This document shows, in pieces, positions 11,808-15,771 of a DNA stretch of 15,771 nucleotides. The stretch is from JAZGHN01 sp964496725. Its GTDB lineage: Bacteria; Chloroflexota; Dehalococcoidia; Dehalococcoidales; E44-bin46. Made by a program: the position numbers and the translations under genes. A model generated the notes under the pieces. The model did no database searches and was not told the DNA's origin. It saw only the letters and a program-made list of their open reading frames with translations. The stretch's first letter is position 1. Each line of letters starts with the position of its first letter. The stretch lies in contig CAZCAS010000019.1 in assembly GCA_964496725.1 (NCBI GenBank), positions 1-15,771 on the forward strand, in the 5' to 3' direction.

Positions 11808-13949
11808 TTACCTTAGCGCTACTAACGCGTCAGCAGCCTTAACCCCTTTGCCACTATCCAAGACCATGAGTGGGTTAATATCGATTTCCGACACAATGTC
11901 GCCCAGGTCCACACACAGTTGTGAAAGCTTAAGCAAGGTATCGATGATGCCCTCTAGATCCGCCTCAGGTTTACCACGAAAGGCTTCAAGCATTTGATAT
12001 CCCTTGATTTCCTTAATCATCTCCTCGGCATCACCCCTGGTCATAGGCGCAACCCTAAGCGAGAAATCCTTGAGAACCTCCGCAAAGACCCCTCCCAGAC
12101 CGAAGATTATTGCGGGTCCAAACTGTGGGTCATGAGACATCCCTACAATTGCCTCTCTGCCATTCTCGACCATCTCCTGAATCAAAACACCTGTGATCTT
12201 TGCCTTCGGCTCATATTTCTTTGCATTAGCTACCACTTCGTGGTAGGCACTTGTCAGTTCAGTTTCGTTACGAATATTGAGTCTTATGGCACCAGCATCC
12301 GTCTTATGAGTAATGTCAGAGGAATCGACTTTTAAGACTACTGGGTAGCCTATTCTACTTGCTATCTTGATTGTCTCCGGAATTGATTTGGCTATTACCT
12401 CCTCCGTAATCGGAATACCATAGCGAGATAGAAGCTCCTTGCTCTCATGCTCCGACAGGGTCTTGCCACCTAACCTCAATAATTCTTTTACTTCTCCGAC
12501 ATTCACACGCACCAAAGGCTCAGTGACGACTTCGGATTCCTTGTGGCTTTTCAAGGTTTGACTATACTTAATCAAGGCTGCAGCAGCTTTCGTGCAGTCT
12601 GCAACATCTGTTAGTATAGGTATATTACTCCCGGCAATGATCTCAACTTCGTTGTCTCGCAAGCCGCCCATCGGGCAAAGCAAAATAATTGGCTTCTCAG
12701 TCGCCTTAGATGCCTCAACAAGAGCCGAGACAAAAGCTTCGCCAGCGTACTTCTCTACGGGAGTTGAAACAGCGACTATGATATCGAAGTTTTCGTCCTG
12801 GGCAAACAACCCTACAGTGTTTTTACTGAGGTCGGGCATTCTGCCAGGTAGTGCCGCAGAAATATCCCAGAAATTCTTCATCTCCCCAGAGGCTGGCCAC
12901 CCAGGCAATATCTTGGATGCCTCGTCCTTGCTCTTAGCTGACAACTCGGGGAAGCAAAGGCCCAGATCTAAGGCATGATCAGCTATCAGCCCTGTTGCCG
13001 CGCCTGAGGTTGATAATACTCCGATCCCGTCTCCCTTTGAAAGTTTGCAATTCAGGAAAACTAAGGAAGCGGCCATCAAACTATCAAAGTCATCCACCCT
13101 TATTATGCCCTTTTGCTTGCAAATAGCGTCAAAAACTAAGTCCGACCCTACCATGGATGCTGTATGAGCTATAGCCGCTTTCGACGCTAGTTCAGAGCGT
13201 CCAATTTTAAGCACTATTAGCGGTTTCCCTTTCTCTAAAGCCAAATCAGTAACGTTCAAAAACTTCTCTACGTCCTTAATCCCTTCAATATATACCGCAA
13301 TGACATCAGTATCAGGGTCATCCACCATGTATTTTATGTAATCAGCCGTGTCTAGGTCAGCCTGATTTCCCGCGGCAGCAAAATAGCTAAGCCCAATGCC
13401 CGTCTTTGCAAATCGAGGCACAACAGCACTAAGAAGGGCCCCAGATTGTGAAACGTAGCCTAACCTTCCCCGAATAGCAACCTCCTGGGCATAGGAATAA
13501 CCAAGAGTCACCCCTTCACGCACATTGGCTATACCATTAGTGTTTGGTCCGCAAATCCTTAGTCCGCTACCTTTACATATCTCTACGATTTCGTCTTGCC
13601 TTTTTTCCCCCTCTCCACCGAGTTCAGCAAAGCCAACGGCGGCAACTACCGCTGCTTTGACTCCCTTTTGTACACATTGCCGCAGCACGTCAGCAACATC
13701 ATCAGCACGCATTACTAGTAGCGCAACATCAACATCTTCTGGGATATCAACGATACTGGGATAAGCCTTTAAGCCTTGAACCACTTCACGTCTGTCACTT
13801 ACTGGGAAAATCTTGCCCTTATAACCACGCTCTATAGCGCATCTTAAAGGTATCCCGCCTAACTTAAACGGATCGTCAGAAGCCCAGGCAACAGCAATAG
13901 ACTTCGGCCGAAAAAAGGCCTCTAGATTCGGATATTCAACGTGCTTCAT
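11808..13949 (-). CDS. ADP-forming acyl-CoA synthetase (fused alpha-beta form)
   Basis: The enzyme makes an acyl-CoA from acid, ATP and CoA, releasing ADP and phosphate, or runs in reverse to gain ATP. The ATG at 13949 (713 residues) is preferred over the TTG at 13973, because AGGTG lies five bases before it. Domains in order: CoA-binding Rossmann (about 10-130, with ICGPNTNGI), two flavodoxin-like ligase domains (VSQSG at 166-170; the phospho-histidine is probably His262 in AIAHTASMVGSD), and an ATP-grasp domain (about 490-713, with GYPVVLKVDSSDITHKTDAGA, GLGGVFAEVLKD and DINPLMV). The usual VIGAS glycine motif near residue 20 reads VAWAS, a deviation in the CoA loop. It probably activates the acid that enters the pathway. 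Substrate cannot be read from sequence. Confidence 0.92.
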   Translation of the reverse strand: MKHVEYPNLEAFFRPKSIAVAWASDDPFKLGGIPLRCAIERGYKGKIFPVSDRREVVQGLKAYPSIVDIPEDVDVALLVMRADDVADVLRQCVQKGVKAAVVAAVGFAELGGEGEKRQDEIVEICKGSGLRICGPNTNGIANVREGVTLGYSYAQEVAIRGRLGYVSQSGALLSAVVPRFAKTGIGLSYFAAAGNQADLDTADYIKYMVDDPDTDVIAVYIEGIKDVEKFLNVTDLALEKGKPLIVLKIGRSELASKAAIAHTASMVGSDLVFDAICKQKGIIRVDDFDSLMAASLVFLNCKLSKGDGIGVLSTSGAATGLIADHALDLGLCFPELSAKSKDEASKILPGWPASGEMKNFWDISAALPGRMPDLSKNTVGLFAQDENFDIIVAVSTPVEKYAGEAFVSALVEASKATEKPIILLCPMGGLRDNEVEIIAGSNIPILTDVADCTKAAAALIKYSQTLKSHKESEVVTEPLVRVNVGEVKELLRLGGKTLSEHESKELLSRYGIPITEEVIAKSIPETIKIASRIGYPVVLKVDSSDITHKTDAGAIRLNIRNETELTSAYHEVVANAKKYEPKAKITGVLIQEMVENGREAIVGMSHDPQFGPAIIFGLGGVFAEVLKDFSLRVAPMTRGDAEEMIKEIKGYQMLEAFRGKPEADLEGIIDTLLKLSQLCVDLGDIVSEIDINPLMVLDSGKGVKAADALVALR

Positions 13950-14013
13950 GTATGCACCTACTGGCTGAGCCAAAACTCCAGCTTACAATCGCTGATTGGG
14001 AATGACAATATAA

Positions 14014-15522
14014 CTACCATCCCCTTTGTGTTAGACACTTCGCATACTCACTTTGGCGCGCTCGTGCAGCATCTATCTCAGCCTGAGTTAGCCATTTTCT
14101 TAGGTCTATTTTGTTAACAGGAAAGTGCGCTCGTTCGAACCGTGATTTTGCAAGGAACGGCACTGTAGCATCTATAGCAAGCCCCCCCCCGAAACCACCA
14201 GCTTCAACTCTTGCAGCTTGCTCTATAGGCATTGCTGCACCACCTCGCTGACCACTAATCCCGAAAAAGAAACCAGTGGCTGGATCAGCCCTACTCATTA
14301 TTGCCCACATCACATCATCCATACTATAAATATCCACATCTTCATCAACTGCTATTACTAGCCGCATACCAGGTAACGCTGAAAGAGCATGCTCAAGTAT
14401 ATTTCTTTGGTAACCCTCGTCCCGGGGCCTCCTTTTCTTGACTTGGTATATCACACCACCCCATGACCTTAGTGCATACGGCTTATGTACATCTATCACT
14501 AGACCGGGAACGAGGCGGTCAGCAAGTTCATAGAAGCAGGCCTCAGTAAGTGGGAAACACACAGAAGCAGACTCATAATCGTGTCCTAGCCAGTCGTAGA
14601 AAATCGGATCCTTCCTGTGGGTAATCGCAGTAACTTGAAACTTACGGCTTTTCCATGCCCTCCCTAGATACCCTGTCCACTCAGGGAAAAAGGGCGTCAC
14701 ATCCTGTTTACCTAGCTTCTCTGCCTCTTCAGTTTCCCACACCCGTTCAGTGGTAATGAGCCCCTCAATCACGATTTCAGCCTTGGCAATAGAAAATGCA
14801 TCTACAGTCTTTGCGTTGCAGATTTCGATAGGGGAGCCCTCTAGTCCACCGGCGATGGCAAGCTCATTTGTTCCAAGCGGAATTACACTGTGAACGCCTC
14901 CGCCGCCAGCGACTATCATAACCGCTGGGGAGGTGCAAATATTGACTGTTACTGGTACATCCTCATCCCTGTGGTCCATGAATAAGGTTGCTTCAAGGTG
15001 AGTGCCCGGAGTAGCAATTATTGATCCCCAATCATTACCCCGAAAGGCCATCCTCTTAAACGCAATGCAACTCCCATCACGAGCATACCGCCCACTGACG
15101 AGAACCTCCCCACTACCCATAACACGTGTTCCATCTTTCTCTGTATGCTTAAGTATAGGGATGTTACCTGTTACATCTATGTCTTTGGTAATTACTACCT
15201 CCTGACACGGGGCTTTATTAACTACTACCGGCGGTATCGGATGCTTGATAGCATCAAGGCATTTAAACTTCAACTGTTTGGGGTCTGCGACATCGAATAA
15301 TTTGGCAACCCTATCCATTCTAGAGAAAATATTGGCGACGCTCCGTACACCAGGATACCCTTTGGTATTCTCAAATAAAAAGGCTGGCCCATTATCCAGT
15401 GCCTTTAGTACAGCACTTTTCTCTAGTATCGGGTCTATCGGCTCCTTAATGGTAAGAATTTCACCCTCCTGCTTCAGGAAATCTATCGTTCCCCTAATAT
15501 TAGTTATGTCCTTTTTAGCCAT
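14014..15522 (-). CDS. UbiD-family decarboxylase (prenylated-FMN dependent)
   Basis: The 502-residue product is a UbiD-type enzyme, which removes or adds CO2 on aromatic or alpha,beta-unsaturated acids with prenylated FMN and a metal ion. Visible landmarks: the N-terminal lobe with FLFENTKGYPGVRSVANIFS (about 48-67), NIPILKHTEKDG (120-131), RMAFRGNDWG with TPGTHLEA (His175), the ELAIAGGLEGSPIEI strand (about 220-234) and AEIVIEG with Glu249 and Glu253, which hold the family's catalytic acids. In place of the usual EGPFGE loop it has DVTPFFPEWTGYLG, so it belongs to a divergent branch. UbiX and the LpdD-like protein in the cluster supply the cofactor. It lies 63 bases upstream of the synthetase and 35 after the regulator; AAAGGAAT precedes its ATG. 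Confidence 0.92.
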   Translation of the reverse strand: MAKKDITNIRGTIDFLKQEGEILTIKEPIDPILEKSAVLKALDNGPAFLFENTKGYPGVRSVANIFSRMDRVAKLFDVADPKQLKFKCLDAIKHPIPPVVVNKAPCQEVVITKDIDVTGNIPILKHTEKDGTRVMGSGEVLVSGRYARDGSCIAFKRMAFRGNDWGSIIATPGTHLEATLFMDHRDEDVPVTVNICTSPAVMIVAGGGGVHSVIPLGTNELAIAGGLEGSPIEICNAKTVDAFSIAKAEIVIEGLITTERVWETEEAEKLGKQDVTPFFPEWTGYLGRAWKSRKFQVTAITHRKDPIFYDWLGHDYESASVCFPLTEACFYELADRLVPGLVIDVHKPYALRSWGGVIYQVKKRRPRDEGYQRNILEHALSALPGMRLVIAVDEDVDIYSMDDVMWAIMSRADPATGFFFGISGQRGGAAMPIEQAARVEAGGFGGGLAIDATVPFLAKSRFERAHFPVNKIDLRKWLTQAEIDAARARQSEYAKCLTQRGW

Positions 15523-15557
15523 CTTATAATTCCTTTCCCAAAATTTAGACTTACTAC

Positions 15558-15771
15558 TTAACTTCGCATATATGTTTCACCCTTCATGTCCCCCTCTTGC
15601 TTTGCGCTATACCTAAGCCCGTTCAGAAACAACCTAAATATAGCCTCCGAGAGTTCACTGAGAGATAACTCTCCTTCTGGTGAGTACCAGGTCGTCCTGG
15701 CTTGCACGATCACTGAAGCAATAGCATAATTAAACAGTTTCTCATTCACCCTGCCAAAGAGACCAGCGTCT
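15558..15771 (-). CDS. TetR/AcrR-family transcriptional regulator, C-terminal part
   Basis: The gene enters from the right edge and its DNA-binding N-terminus is outside the window. The GTG at 15749 is probably an internal codon, as the frame is open to the edge (DAGLFGRVNEKLFNY). The ligand-domain end TTWYSPEGELSLSELSEAIFRLFLNGL matches the TetR-type pattern WYxPxGxLSxEEI...LFLxGL, known from regulators of fatty-acid and steroid catabolism that sense acyl-CoA. It is in the same direction as, and just upstream of, the decarboxylase gene, so it may control the cluster (inference). Confidence 0.75.
   Translation of the reverse strand, partial: DAGLFGRVNEKLFNYAIASVIVQARTTWYSPEGELSLSELSEAIFRLFLNGLRYSAKQEGDMKGETYMRS

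Noticed and set aside
12592..12978. Long plus-strand open frame of 128 codons.
   Set aside because: It lies wholly inside the acyl-CoA synthetase gene on the other strand, has no ribosome binding site and no recognisable protein pattern.
1..15771. CRISPR array or defence system.
   Set aside because: No regularly spaced repeats and no cas, nuclease-helicase, toxin or restriction genes were seen.

Overview
The window joins two unlike regions. Positions 1 to about 1850 read left to right and look like part of a phage or other mobile element: the 3' end of a DNA polymerase sliding-clamp gene (dnaN-like), tandem terminators, then four small genes with very strong ribosome binding sites, two of them encoding small cysteine-rich proteins. 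A convergent gene at 1894-2469 encodes a helix-turn-helix plus zinc-ribbon protein of a type common on mobile elements. From 2655 to the right edge everything is on the minus strand and forms one long catabolic gene cluster.

Read in its own direction (right to left), the cluster is: the end of a TetR-type regulator; a UbiD-family decarboxylase; an ADP-forming acyl-CoA synthetase; a stretch of decayed genes (a short unidentified remnant, an amidohydrolase pseudogene, an enoyl-CoA hydratase stub); an acyl-CoA dehydrogenase; the large and small subunits of a coenzyme-B12 acyl-CoA mutase; an enoyl-CoA hydratase; an intact amidohydrolase; a second enoyl-CoA hydratase stub that runs in frame into UbiX; UbiX (flavin prenyltransferase); an LpdD-like small subunit; a second enoyl-CoA hydratase; and 3-hydroxyacyl-CoA dehydrogenase. 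UbiD + UbiX + LpdD is the gene set of non-oxidative hydroxyaryl-acid decarboxylases. The synthetase, mutase, dehydrogenase, two hydratases and hydroxyacyl-CoA dehydrogenase would activate an acid, rearrange its carbon skeleton and take it through beta-oxidation. No thiolase is visible. The substrate is unknown. The mutase lacks the residues that define the methylmalonyl-, isobutyryl- and 2-hydroxyisobutyryl-CoA mutases, so the pathway may act on an acyl-CoA not yet assigned to this family.

The organism is probably an anaerobic or facultatively anaerobic bacterium with CoA-based catabolism. A Chloroflexota (Dehalococcoidia-like) or Desulfobacterota host would fit, but this is inferred from gene content and is weak. 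The cluster shows active gene decay: both amidohydrolase genes are followed by an enoyl-CoA hydratase stub, which points to an old duplicated amidohydrolase-hydratase module now eroding. No CRISPR array, rRNA or intact tRNA was seen.
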